From Ktedonosporobacter rubrisoli (GTDB lineage: Bacteria; Chloroflexota; Ktedonobacteria; Ktedonobacterales; Ktedonobacteraceae): a stretch of 64,000 nt of DNA. How positions within the stretch are numbered: the first letter of the stretch is position 1; each line of letters starts with the position of its first letter. Below, in pieces: positions 1-7,589 of this stretch. The position numbers and the translations under genes are program-made. The notes beneath the pieces are model-generated. The model was not told the DNA's origin. It saw only the letters and a program-made list of their open reading frames with translations, and did no database searches. The stretch lies in NCBI RefSeq assembly GCF_004208415.1, contig NZ_CP035758.1, positions 5,456,001 to 5,520,000 on the forward strand, given 5' to 3'.

Positions 1-249
1 AAAATCGACGCCCCAGGTATCGATACCGATGCTCTGGATATCCCGCTGACCCTGCAGGCGGGTAGCAATGAGGCCCTGTTTTATCTCATGCAGCAAGCGC
101 AGCACATCCCAATACATGTGCTGATGGATGCGCACGGGATCGTTAGGGAAACGATGCATCTCTGTGATGGTCAGCTTCGTGCCATCATATCTACCCAGCA
201 CAGCGCGCCCACTACTCGCACCCAGATCAAAAGCCAGGGTGCTTACCAA
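1..249 (-). CDS. rhaB: Rhamnulokinase, N-terminal part (cut by window edge)
   Basis: This is the first 83 codons of an FGGY-family sugar kinase that runs off the left edge. Rhamnulokinase phosphorylates L-rhamnulose to L-rhamnulose 1-phosphate in the cytoplasm. The N-terminus reads TLAFDLGASSGRA, the phosphate-binding loop typical of RhaB, and near the edge comes IDTWGVDF, a conserved FGGY motif. The start is a TTG (247-249) that overlaps the end of the isomerase gene; no ATG or GTG lies in frame upstream, and AAAGGGTGG sits just before it. The overlap with rhaI indicates one transcript and translational coupling. Family is clear; rhamnulose as substrate follows from the motif and from rhaI next door. 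Confidence 0.85.
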   Translation of the reverse strand, partial: MVSTLAFDLGASSGRAVLGRYDGTKLTITEMHRFPNDPVRIHQHMYWDVLRLLHEIKQGLIATRLQGQRDIQSIGIDTWGVDF

Positions 250-1463
250 CTCGCACCACCCTTTCCACGGGCCCGAATTTTCTCAGCATAGCCGCTGGCC
301 AGATAGGCCGCCATTGGATCGACAGGGACGCCCATCTCTTCGCGCACCACCTGTAACAGGGGCGTAACATCGAGCTCAAAGGCAGTTCTTACCGCATTTT
401 CGGCGGCCAGCACATCCTGCTTTTCCTGGGCTGCGCGCACTTCAGCCAGATTAATCAAGAGCGCCTTGGCGTACTGTGTCTGCACATTGAGCACCGAGCG
501 AATCATGGCAGGGATCTTCGGCTCAATACAATGGCTCTGATCGATCATATAGGCAATGTTTTCGGCGGTCTGCCGTACGCCGGCCTCAGCGTCACTCAGG
601 GCATCTAAAATCTGGTAGAAGATAAGAAACAGCTCGTAGGGATTGATCGCCCCTACGATGAGATCGTCATCTGCATACTTGCGGCTATTGAAGTGGAAGC
701 CACCCAGGCACTGCTCATCAAGCAGATAGGCCACGATCTGCTCGACATTGGTTCCCTGAGCATGATGGCCTGTATCCACAAGAACCTGGGCCTGTTTGCC
801 AAGCTTAAGGGCAGTGTTATAGGCCATGCCCCAATCGCCAAGATCCGTATGATAGAAGGCGGGCTCAAAGAATTTATATTCGATAAGCAAGCGCATCTGG
901 GGCTCAAGAGCTTGATAGACCTCGTTCAGGGCCTCTAGCAGCCAGTGTTTGCGCTGGCGAATGCTGGCCTGGCCGGGATAATTCGTGCCATCCGCCAGCC
1001 AGAGGCTCAGCAGCGAGGAAGAGGTCTCGCGCGCGACGGCAACGCACTCCAACATATGTTCTGTGGCTTTTTTACGAATGGCCTGATTGGAATTGCAAAG
1101 GCTGCCAAAAATATAGTCGTCATCCTGAAAAAGATTGGGATTGATGGCCCCAATAGTCAATCCCAGGCTAGCAGCGTGCTGTTGCAGTTGCTTGTAATCC
1201 TCTACTTTATCCCAGGGAATATGAATCGCTACCGATGGACATATACCCGTCACGCGGTGAACCTGGGCCGCATCCTCAAATTTCTCAAAGGGATTGCGCG
1301 GTACGCCGACTTGCTGAAATACTTTGAAGCGCGTGCCCGAATCGCCATATCCCCAGGAGGGAGTTTCGATCTTCAAGGCTTTCAGGCGCGTTTTTACCTG
1401 CTCAAGGTCGATACCGCGGTCAGTCTGCTGCTGCACAAAAAGAGCGTATGCAGAATCGTTCAT
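243..1463 (-). CDS. rhaI: L-rhamnose isomerase (Pseudomonas stutzeri/Streptomyces type)
   Basis: This 406-residue enzyme interconverts L-rhamnose and L-rhamnulose, the first catabolic step. It is a TIM-barrel sugar isomerase of the RhaI type, not the E. coli RhaA type. Landmarks are LIEYKFFEPAFYHTD (about residues 193-207), VLVDTGHHAQGTN (227-239) and GFHFNSRKYADDD (255-267). E195, D230, H233, H257 and D265 fall at the spacing I recall for the metal ligands of the P. stutzeri enzyme. It lies between the DeoR regulator upstream and rhaB downstream, which its end overlaps. Length is normal. Enzymes of this type often accept other aldoses such as allose, so the physiological sugar is inferred from the kinase. 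Confidence 0.93.
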   Translation of the reverse strand: MNDSAYALFVQQQTDRGIDLEQVKTRLKALKIETPSWGYGDSGTRFKVFQQVGVPRNPFEKFEDAAQVHRVTGICPSVAIHIPWDKVEDYKQLQQHAASLGLTIGAINPNLFQDDDYIFGSLCNSNQAIRKKATEHMLECVAVARETSSSLLSLWLADGTNYPGQASIRQRKHWLLEALNEVYQALEPQMRLLIEYKFFEPAFYHTDLGDWGMAYNTALKLGKQAQVLVDTGHHAQGTNVEQIVAYLLDEQCLGGFHFNSRKYADDDLIVGAINPYELFLIFYQILDALSDAEAGVRQTAENIAYMIDQSHCIEPKIPAMIRSVLNVQTQYAKALLINLAEVRAAQEKQDVLAAENAVRTAFELDVTPLLQVVREEMGVPVDPMAAYLASGYAEKIRARGKGGASW

Positions 1464-1683
1464 AGGAAATACCAGCTCCTTCTCTACCAGACAACTAATA
1501 GATCTGTTGGTCCCGGGAAAGTTGTCAAAGCTCCACGTCGGTACGACGTCAAGCAGGCTGGATCGGGAAGGACAGCCCCAAAGAGAGGAAAAGGGTTAGC
1601 GTTCCTCCACGATCCTGCGACCTTTTGTAGTATGGCAACGATCCCGGCCTTGACCCAGAGTTTTTGGGCGAGGCATACAAGCC

Positions 1684-2526
1684 TTACACAATCCGCACTT
1701 CGATACCCTTGCGCCGTATCTGTTCAACCATTGCGGGAGGCGCTTTCTCATCAGTGATAATCAACTTGAGGCTCTCAAGCTGACAAAAAGTAGCAAAAGC
1801 CACAAGGCCCCACTTGCTATGATCTACAAGGGCAATGACCTCTCTTGCCGTCTCCACCAGGGCACGCTTTAACTCTACTTCTTCGCCGTTGACATCTGTC
1901 AGGCCCTCCGGATAGGACAAGCCCCAGGCTCCCACAAAAGCCTTGCTAATATGGATCTGCTGCAGAACAGACTTGCCCCAATTGCCAACCAGCGAGAAGG
2001 CTTCCTGTCGCAACATACCGCCAGGAATCAGGACCGAGATGCCCGGCGTATTAATTAAGCTCATCCCGGTACGCAGACCGTTGGTGACGACTGTCAATTC
2101 TCGCTTGTCTTTTAGATAACCGGCCATGGCCAGCCCGGTTGTGCTAGCATCCAGGGCAATTGTCTCGCCATTCTGCACATAGCTCGCCGCTACTTCTCCG
2201 ATGCGCTCCTTCTCATCATGCAGGATGCGCTCACGTACATCAAAGCCCATTTCGGAAGTATTTGGCGTCGCCAGGACCGCGCCTCCATGCGTGCGTACGG
2301 CAAGCTTATGCGACTCTAACCACGCCAGGTCCTTACGAATCGTCACTTCAGAGACTGAGAAAAGCTGGCTCAGCTCTGGCACAGTGACACGTTGCTGCTC
2401 AATCAAAAGATGAGCAATTTGTTGCCTCCGCTCCTGGGTAAAGAGCGCCGTACCCGTTGACGACTCCCCCGCCAATGAAACTTTGGCCTCATCAATACGC
2501 ATAGCTTTATCTCTCACTAATTTCAT
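1684..2526 (-). CDS. DeoR-family transcriptional regulator of the rhamnose genes
   Basis: A 280-residue DeoR/GlpR-type regulator. A winged helix-turn-helix occupies about residues 32-85 (ERRQQIAHLL, then VTVPELSQLFSVSEVTIRKDL). A DeoR sensor domain follows (about 100-260), with the sugar-phosphate-binding strands seen as ALDASTTGLAMA, VVTNGLRTG and IPGGMLR. Members usually act as repressors released by a phosphorylated sugar. It is 220 bases upstream of rhaI on the same strand. The longest frame starts at 2526 without a good ribosome binding site; an in-frame ATG at 2502 behind GAGAGA is an alternative. Three GAAA repeats at its own start suggest autoregulation. Control of rhaI/rhaB is inferred from position. 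Confidence 0.88.
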   Translation of the reverse strand: MKLVRDKAMRIDEAKVSLAGESSTGTALFTQERRQQIAHLLIEQQRVTVPELSQLFSVSEVTIRKDLAWLESHKLAVRTHGGAVLATPNTSEMGFDVRERILHDEKERIGEVAASYVQNGETIALDASTTGLAMAGYLKDKRELTVVTNGLRTGMSLINTPGISVLIPGGMLRQEAFSLVGNWGKSVLQQIHISKAFVGAWGLSYPEGLTDVNGEEVELKRALVETAREVIALVDHSKWGLVAFATFCQLESLKLIITDEKAPPAMVEQIRRKGIEVRIV

Positions 2527-2544
2527 ATTGTTTCGTTATCTTTC
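2521..2544 (-). promoter_or_regulatory. Candidate DeoR operator: three GAAA repeats at 10-bp phase
   Basis: On the plus strand TTTC occurs at 2521-2524, 2531-2534 and 2541-2544, so the minus strand carries three GAAA boxes exactly one helical turn apart. DeoR-family proteins are known to bind direct repeats of short A/T-rich boxes. The array lies between the predicted -10 box and the start of the deoR gene, a suitable place for autorepression. The repeat is seen; binding is inferred. Confidence 0.45.
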
Positions 2545-2549
2545 ATTGT

Positions 2550-2578
2550 CTTGTAACATACTGGCCAATCTTTGTCAA
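2550..2578 (-). promoter_or_regulatory. Predicted sigma-70-type promoter of deoR-rha genes
   Basis: On the minus strand a perfect TTGACA (2573-2578) is followed after 17 bases by TACAAG (2550-2555), preceded by TGT as in an extended -10. The -35 box is ideal, the -10 box matches the consensus at 4 of 6. It lies just upstream of the DeoR gene and its GAAA array. Confidence 0.45.
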
Positions 2579-2714
2579 TATGGAACTTACCTTTTTCATG
2601 GCTATGTGATGCACACGCTTTTGAGGATTGTGGATGACCTGGGTAAAGAGGTAAGCAGGATTTAGCAGCAAAATTGAAGTTAAGAGCACCTTGAAGATTT
2701 CTTGCCGGTGAACC

Positions 2715-2743
2715 TTGTCTTTTTATTAACGATTCGTTATAAT
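2715..2743 (+). promoter_or_regulatory. Predicted promoter of padR-cydABDC
   Basis: TTGTCT (2715-2720), a 17-base spacer and a perfect TATAAT (2738-2743), about 30 bases before the padR ATG. Spacing and -10 box are textbook for a housekeeping promoter. The transcript start would fall near 2750, inside the palindromes listed next. Confidence 0.65.
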
Positions 2744-2758
2744 TATATCGTATCGATA
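2727..2758 (+). promoter_or_regulatory. Candidate PadR operator (two palindromes at the promoter)
   Basis: A 13-base palindrome TAACGATTCGTTA (2727-2739) overlaps the -10 box, and the palindrome TATCGATA (2751-2758) lies at the expected transcript start. PadR proteins are dimeric repressors that bind palindromes and commonly control their own promoter. The palindromes are seen directly; assignment to this PadR is by position only. Confidence 0.4.
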
Positions 2759-2773
2759 GTAAAGGAGTGAGAG

Positions 2774-3457
2774 ATGTCACCGCAGATAGATCCAAATGAA
2801 CCGTTTCCAGGGCAAGAGCCCGCAGAGGCTGGGCGCCAGGCTTCGTCGTCTGAGACGCGACGCTCTAATCCCATTTACGAATTGTTTGTCCTTGGCGAAT
2901 TGATGTCTAGCCCCACCTACGGTTATAAACTCAATGAGATCCTTAATCGCATTATTGGGCCTCATCAGCAACTAAGCTGGGGAACGCTCTACCCTCTATT
3001 CCGCCGCCTAGAACGCGAGGGACTGATCACGGCCAGCGTTGAGAAGCGGGCCACGGATTTTCCTACCCATGAGCGCGGCCAGCCACGCCGCATATACGCC
3101 ATTACTCCGGCCGGGCGTGAGCGTTTCTTTACACTGATGCAACAGCCCCAGAGTCACAGTTACCATCCCGACCTGTTTGCGGTGCAGCTAACAAAGTTCG
3201 AATACCTTACTCCAGAGCAGCGCCTACTCATTCTACAGGGCTACCATAAATCGCAACAAGCGCTACAGCTATTCTATCAGCGGATGCGTGCACATATGCA
3301 AAGGAGAAAAGAGATCCGCGAGGCTGAGCTTCCCTTTATTCTCCAATTGATTGATTACCGCCTTCACATGCTCTCTGCTGAGCTGGCCTGGTTTGAGCGA
3401 GCTATCACGCAAGCCAGGGAAAAGCAGGTAGAGGCTCAAGATAAAACACAGGAGTAA
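2774..3457 (+). CDS. PadR-family transcriptional regulator
   Basis: A 227-residue PadR regulator. After a polar leader of about 30 residues comes the winged helix-turn-helix: IYELFVLGELMSSPTYGYKLN (shown here in part of its length), then LSWGTLYPLFRRLEREGLI, with the wing ending in RRIYAITPAGRERF. The C-terminal half (about 125-225) is helical and carries the charged dimerisation region of the PadR subfamily with a long C-terminal helix. The ribosome binding site is AAAGGAG at 2761. The gene ends three bases before cydA, so it is the first gene of the cytochrome bd operon and very probably its regulator. The signal it senses cannot be read from the sequence. Confidence 0.88.
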   Translation: MSPQIDPNEPFPGQEPAEAGRQASSSETRRSNPIYELFVLGELMSSPTYGYKLNEILNRIIGPHQQLSWGTLYPLFRRLEREGLITASVEKRATDFPTHERGQPRRIYAITPAGRERFFTLMQQPQSHSYHPDLFAVQLTKFEYLTPEQRLLILQGYHKSQQALQLFYQRMRAHMQRRKEIREAELPFILQLIDYRLHMLSAELAWFERAITQAREKQVEAQDKTQE

Positions 3458-3460
3458 CAT

Positions 3461-4726
3461 ATGGATACCTTGTTATTGGCTCGCTGGCAATCCGGCTTGA
3501 CCCTGGTGTATCACTTTCTCTTTGTTCCCTTGACCCTGGGCCTGGTGCTTTTGGTGGCACTGATGGAGACTATCTACGTATACAGTGGCAACGAGAACTA
3601 CAAACATATGGCCCGGTTCTGGGGCCAGCTATATATCATTAACTATGCGCTGGGCTTCCTTACCGGCCTGCTGCAAGAATTTCAATTCGGTATGAGCTGG
3701 TCGGTCTTCTCCGATGTGGTCGGCAACATTTTCGGCATCCCTCTGGCAATCGAGACAGTTCTAGCATTCTTTCTGGATGCCACCTTCTTTGGCATGTGGC
3801 TGGCAAGCTGGAATATCGTCTCCAAGAAAATGCATCTTTCCTTCATCTGGCTTACGGCGCTGGGTGTCTACTCCTCAGCAATATTGATTCTCATTGCCAA
3901 CGACTTTATGCAGCAGCCAGTGGGATATGAAATCCAGAAGGGTGTGCTGGTGCTCACTAATGTCTCGGCCTTGTTAAGCAATCCTAATTTTCTAATCGCG
4001 CTTGGCCATGTGATCTCTGGTGGCCTGATTACCGGAGCCTTCTTCGTCACGAGTATTAGCGCCTGGCATCTACTCAAGCGCTCAAAAGGACGAGAGGTCT
4101 TCCTATCCTCTTTACGCCTGGGCCTGCTTGCCGGATTGATTGGTTGCATTGGAATCATTCTGGTAGGCAAGTTTCAGATCGATCATGTAGGCGAGGTTCA
4201 GCCCATGAAGCAGGCAGCAATGTTTGGCAAAATGAGTGCCATCCCCACTCTACAGGCTCATTACGTTCAGCAATATGGGCCGGGCAATTATATTCCATTC
4301 ATTCCCGTAGTCGAGGGTGGATTTTACATCATGGTCAGCATTGGTCTCTTCCTGGGCCTGATCGCTCTGCTTGGATGCCTACTACTGATCAAAAACGCAA
4401 TACTGCGCCAGCGCTGGTTTTTACGTCTTTTACTACCTTTGATTGTTTTGCCCTATCTGGCCAATATTAGCGGTTGGCTCCTGCGCGAGATGGGAAGGCA
4501 ACCCTGGGTTATTCAAGGCGTGCTTAAAACCACTGACGCGCTTTCTCCAGCTCTGAATTTCTCGACTATTGTCATCTCGCTGACGGCCTTCACAATAGTT
4601 TATGTCGCGCTCTCGGCTATCGATGGTCTGCTCCTCATGCGCTATGCACGACGCGGCATAGGGGATAGCACTGAGCAGGATGCCCAGCTAGAGCAGGCTC
4701 AGGATAGCGCATTTATTGCATATTAA
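3461..4726 (+). CDS. cydA: Cytochrome bd quinol oxidase subunit I (short Q-loop)
   Basis: A 421-residue polytopic membrane protein. It oxidises quinol and, with CydB, reduces oxygen to water at the cytoplasmic membrane; it is the high-affinity terminal oxidase. H18 (in VYHFLFVPLTLG) matches the heme b595 ligand H19 of E. coli, the GHVISGGLITGAFF segment carries the heme b558 histidine, and GRQPW follows in the later helices. The quinol loop keeps QPMK but the protein is about 100 residues shorter than E. coli CydA, so it is of the short Q-loop type. E98 matches E. coli E99, while the position of E107 is aspartate (D106 in FFLDATF). It is followed by cydB after 31 bases. Confidence 0.95.
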   Translation: MDTLLLARWQSGLTLVYHFLFVPLTLGLVLLVALMETIYVYSGNENYKHMARFWGQLYIINYALGFLTGLLQEFQFGMSWSVFSDVVGNIFGIPLAIETVLAFFLDATFFGMWLASWNIVSKKMHLSFIWLTALGVYSSAILILIANDFMQQPVGYEIQKGVLVLTNVSALLSNPNFLIALGHVISGGLITGAFFVTSISAWHLLKRSKGREVFLSSLRLGLLAGLIGCIGIILVGKFQIDHVGEVQPMKQAAMFGKMSAIPTLQAHYVQQYGPGNYIPFIPVVEGGFYIMVSIGLFLGLIALLGCLLLIKNAILRQRWFLRLLLPLIVLPYLANISGWLLREMGRQPWVIQGVLKTTDALSPALNFSTIVISLTAFTIVYVALSAIDGLLLMRYARRGIGDSTEQDAQLEQAQDSAFIAY

Positions 4727-4757
4727 CCTCAACAAGGATGCAGGAAAGAGGAAACGT

Positions 4758-5777
4758 ATGGATCTGCATGTACTCTGGTATATCCTCATAGGCGCGCTCT
4801 TCACAGGCTACTTTATCCTTGAGGGGTACGACTATGGCCTTGGCATTCTCCTGCCCTTTCTCAGCAGGGATGACCGCGAGCGCCGTCTGTTCTTAAATGC
4901 CATGGGTCCATTCTGGCTCGGCAATGAAACCTGGTTAGTGGCGGCTATAGGGGCAATATTTGCGGCATTTCCAGCCTGGTACGGCACCTTCTTGAGCAGT
5001 TTCTATCTGCTCATTGTGGCGCTCTTAATCTCGTTGATGCTGCGAGGAGCCGGGATCGAATTTCGCAATCATCACAGAAGCCCACGCTGGCGCGCCTTCT
5101 GGGACTGGATCATCTTTGGTGGGAGTCTCTTGCCAGGCCTGATCTGGGGTGTTATCGCGGCCGCAGTCTTCCAGGGTTTACCACTCGATGCTCATAGACA
5201 CTATACAGGGACGTTCTGGCAACTCTTCTCTCCACTAGCGCTGATCTGGGGCCTTACTTTTGTGGCGCTCTTTGCGCTGCATGGCGCGCTTTTCCTTAGC
5301 GTGCGCCTCGATGCATCTGTCACCCAACGCATAAGCCGAGCCGCCCGTATGCTTTGGCTACCGGTCGTCCTGTTGATCGTGCTTCTAGCTATAGTCGGGA
5401 GCATCTCCTCAATAGCACTACAACATCTGTTGGTAACACCCTGGATCGCCCCATTTGGCCTGCTGGTTTTGCTAGCCCTCCTTCTCGCCGGTTTCTCACT
5501 GCGGCGTCAGCAATGGATGCAGGCCCTTATGCTCACCAGCTTGGCGATGGCCTTCGCGGCACTGGCCCTCGGGCTGAGCCTTTTCCCAACAGTACTCCCT
5601 TCCAGCTTGCAAGCTGCCTGGAATCTGACGATTGAGAATACAGGTGCATCTTCTAGTAGCCTGGTCATCCTGAGTTGGTGTGGACTTGTTGTATTACCTA
5701 TAGTAATCGGCTATCAGTCCTTCTGCCACTGGCTTTTTCGCAAGCGACTGAATGAACAGAGCCCGCTCCACTTCTAA
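4758..5777 (+). CDS. cydB: Cytochrome bd quinol oxidase subunit II
   Basis: A 339-residue membrane protein with about eight to nine transmembrane helices, the structural partner of CydA. The N-terminal LEGYDYGLGILLPF and the GNETWLVAAIGA segment are the standard CydB signatures. The start was set at the ATG at 4758, which has AAAGAGGA (4745-4752) at good spacing and gives the usual CydB N-terminus (MDLHVLWYILIG). The longer frame from 4716 would overlap cydA and add a polar leader not typical of the family. It is followed after 18 bases by the CydD exporter, in one operon. Confidence 0.93.
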   Translation: MDLHVLWYILIGALFTGYFILEGYDYGLGILLPFLSRDDRERRLFLNAMGPFWLGNETWLVAAIGAIFAAFPAWYGTFLSSFYLLIVALLISLMLRGAGIEFRNHHRSPRWRAFWDWIIFGGSLLPGLIWGVIAAAVFQGLPLDAHRHYTGTFWQLFSPLALIWGLTFVALFALHGALFLSVRLDASVTQRISRAARMLWLPVVLLIVLLAIVGSISSIALQHLLVTPWIAPFGLLVLLALLLAGFSLRRQQWMQALMLTSLAMAFAALALGLSLFPTVLPSSLQAAWNLTIENTGASSSSLVILSWCGLVVLPIVIGYQSFCHWLFRKRLNEQSPLHF

Positions 5778-5795
5778 GCCCTCAAGGAGGAAGAC

Positions 5796-7589
5796 ATGAC
5801 ACAATCAGCCGATGCGCTTCAATCATCAAGAAATGCCTTGCTCGCTATCGGGCTGCGCCTGAGTGGCTTTGTACCGGGAATACGCCTGTTTCTTACCTTA
5901 CAAGCCGCTCTAGCTCTCGGCTCTGCCATACTAATCGTGGGACAAAGCTATCTGCTGGCCCAGATTATCGCACGCGTGTTCATTGGAAGACAGAAGCCTG
6001 AACAAGTCTTCTCGCTTCTCCTCTGGCTCCTAGTGCTAATGCTCCTGCGCATCAGCATTCCCTGGCTTAACGAGATACTGGCCGGGCATATGGCGGTGCG
6101 CGCGAAAGCTCTCGTGCGTGAGAAGCTCCTCAAGCATCTACTGCTAAGGGGACCTGCGCAGCTCAAAACCGAGCAAAGTGGAGAACTATTGCATACGCTC
6201 TCAAGCGGCGTAGAGTCGTTGGATGCTTACTTTACCCAGGTCTTGCCACAATTGTGTACGGCACTCACTGTGCCTATTATTGTACTGGCGACTGTCTTGC
6301 TGACCGATATCCCTTCTGGCCTCATTCTCCTGGTCACGCTACCCTTGCTGCCTATCTTTATGATCCTGATAGGCAAGCAGTCCGAGCAGGTCACGCGCCA
6401 ACGCTGGCAAGAGCTTGCGCAGATGAGCGCCCATTTTCTAGATGTGCTGCAGGGAAATACCACGCTCAAGCTCTTTGGGCGCAGCACGGCGCAACGCCTG
6501 ATTGTCAGGCAGGTAAGCGAGCGCTTCGGCCATCTGACCATGCAAGTGCTGCGCATTGCTTTTCTCTCGGCCCTGACTATGGAAATGGGGACTACCTTAA
6601 GCATAGCAGTGGTTGCGGTTGAGGTGGGAATACGCCTGCTCTCAGCACAACTCCTCTTTGCCCCGGCCCTACTTGTACTCTTACTGGCACCCGAATTCTA
6701 TCAGCCATTGCGTGCTCTGGGACCACAGTTTCATGCCAGTTTGGAGAGTGCCGCTGGCTTGCAGCGCATCTTTGCCTTGCTGGATACACCGCTCGCTTGT
6801 CGGAATGAGCGGGAAGCGGGCCAGGAGCTTCGCCCACCAATTCAGAGCTTGCAGTTCGCAAAGGTGCACTACTCCTATCCAGGAACAAATAGATCAGCCG
6901 CCCTTGTGGATGCCTCTTTTCAGGCCCACACAGGACAAATAGTGGCTATCATCGGCGCCAGCGGAGCAGGAAAAAGTACGCTGGCCCATCTGCTCTTACG
7001 TTTTGCTGAGCCGAGGCAAGGCACGATCAGCCTGGATGGTCACGCGAGCTCGACAATCCCGCTTGAGCAGTGGCGCAAGCTGTTTGCCTGGCAACCACAA
7101 CATCCCTGGATTTTCAATATGAGCATCGCCGAGAATATTGCTATGGGATGTCCGAGAGCATCACGAGCAGAAATCATAGCAGCAGCTCGCAAGGCTGGCT
7201 TGCATGAGATGGTGAATGCGCTGCCGCAGGGCTATGATACGCCAGTGGGCGAGCGCGGGGCACGTCTCTCTGGCGGCCAGATACAACGCTTGAGCCTGGC
7301 CCGGGCGCTCTTAAAACGAGCCCCCATCCTGGTTCTAGACGAAGCCACTTCGGCCCTCGATACAGCCAGCGAGGCACAGGTGCTGGAAACCTTAAAGGCT
7401 TGGCGCCCATCCCACATCATCCTGATGATCACCCACAGGCTGCAAACCATTCGCGAGGCCGACCTGATCCTTCTCCTCAACGAAGGACGTATTGTGGCCA
7501 GCGGTACTCACGCAGAACTACAGCAACGCTCGGCGCTCTATCAGCAATTATGGCAAGCCTCGCTCAGCAATCTGGAGGTGGTCCTATGA
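5796..7589 (+). CDS. cydD: Thiol reductant ABC exporter subunit CydD
   Basis: A 597-residue half-transporter: an ABC exporter transmembrane domain of six helices (about 15-310) and a nucleotide-binding domain (about 345-590). The latter has Walker A IGASGAGKSTLAHLL, signature LSGGQIQRLSLARALL and Walker B ILVLDEATSALD. With CydC it forms the heterodimer needed to assemble cytochrome bd; the E. coli pair exports cysteine and glutathione, and heme binding has also been shown. The ribosome binding site AAGGAGGA sits before the ATG at 5796. The stop codon overlaps the start of cydC by four bases (ATGA). Assignment as CydD comes from gene order cydABDC and from the sequence type. Confidence 0.92.
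   Translation: MTQSADALQSSRNALLAIGLRLSGFVPGIRLFLTLQAALALGSAILIVGQSYLLAQIIARVFIGRQKPEQVFSLLLWLLVLMLLRISIPWLNEILAGHMAVRAKALVREKLLKHLLLRGPAQLKTEQSGELLHTLSSGVESLDAYFTQVLPQLCTALTVPIIVLATVLLTDIPSGLILLVTLPLLPIFMILIGKQSEQVTRQRWQELAQMSAHFLDVLQGNTTLKLFGRSTAQRLIVRQVSERFGHLTMQVLRIAFLSALTMEMGTTLSIAVVAVEVGIRLLSAQLLFAPALLVLLLAPEFYQPLRALGPQFHASLESAAGLQRIFALLDTPLACRNEREAGQELRPPIQSLQFAKVHYSYPGTNRSAALVDASFQAHTGQIVAIIGASGAGKSTLAHLLLRFAEPRQGTISLDGHASSTIPLEQWRKLFAWQPQHPWIFNMSIAENIAMGCPRASRAEIIAAARKAGLHEMVNALPQGYDTPVGERGARLSGGQIQRLSLARALLKRAPILVLDEATSALDTASEAQVLETLKAWRPSHIILMITHRLQTIREADLILLLNEGRIVASGTHAELQQRSALYQQLWQASLSNLEVVL

Noticed and set aside
945..1757. 270-codon plus-strand open frame across rhaI and the downstream gap
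   Set aside because: It lies antisense to a well-supported isomerase gene, has no ribosome binding site and no family features.
7400..7585. Upstream extension of the cydC reading frame
   Set aside because: It overlaps the ATPase end of cydD; the ATG at 7586 with TGGAGGTGG and the ATGA overlap explains the start.
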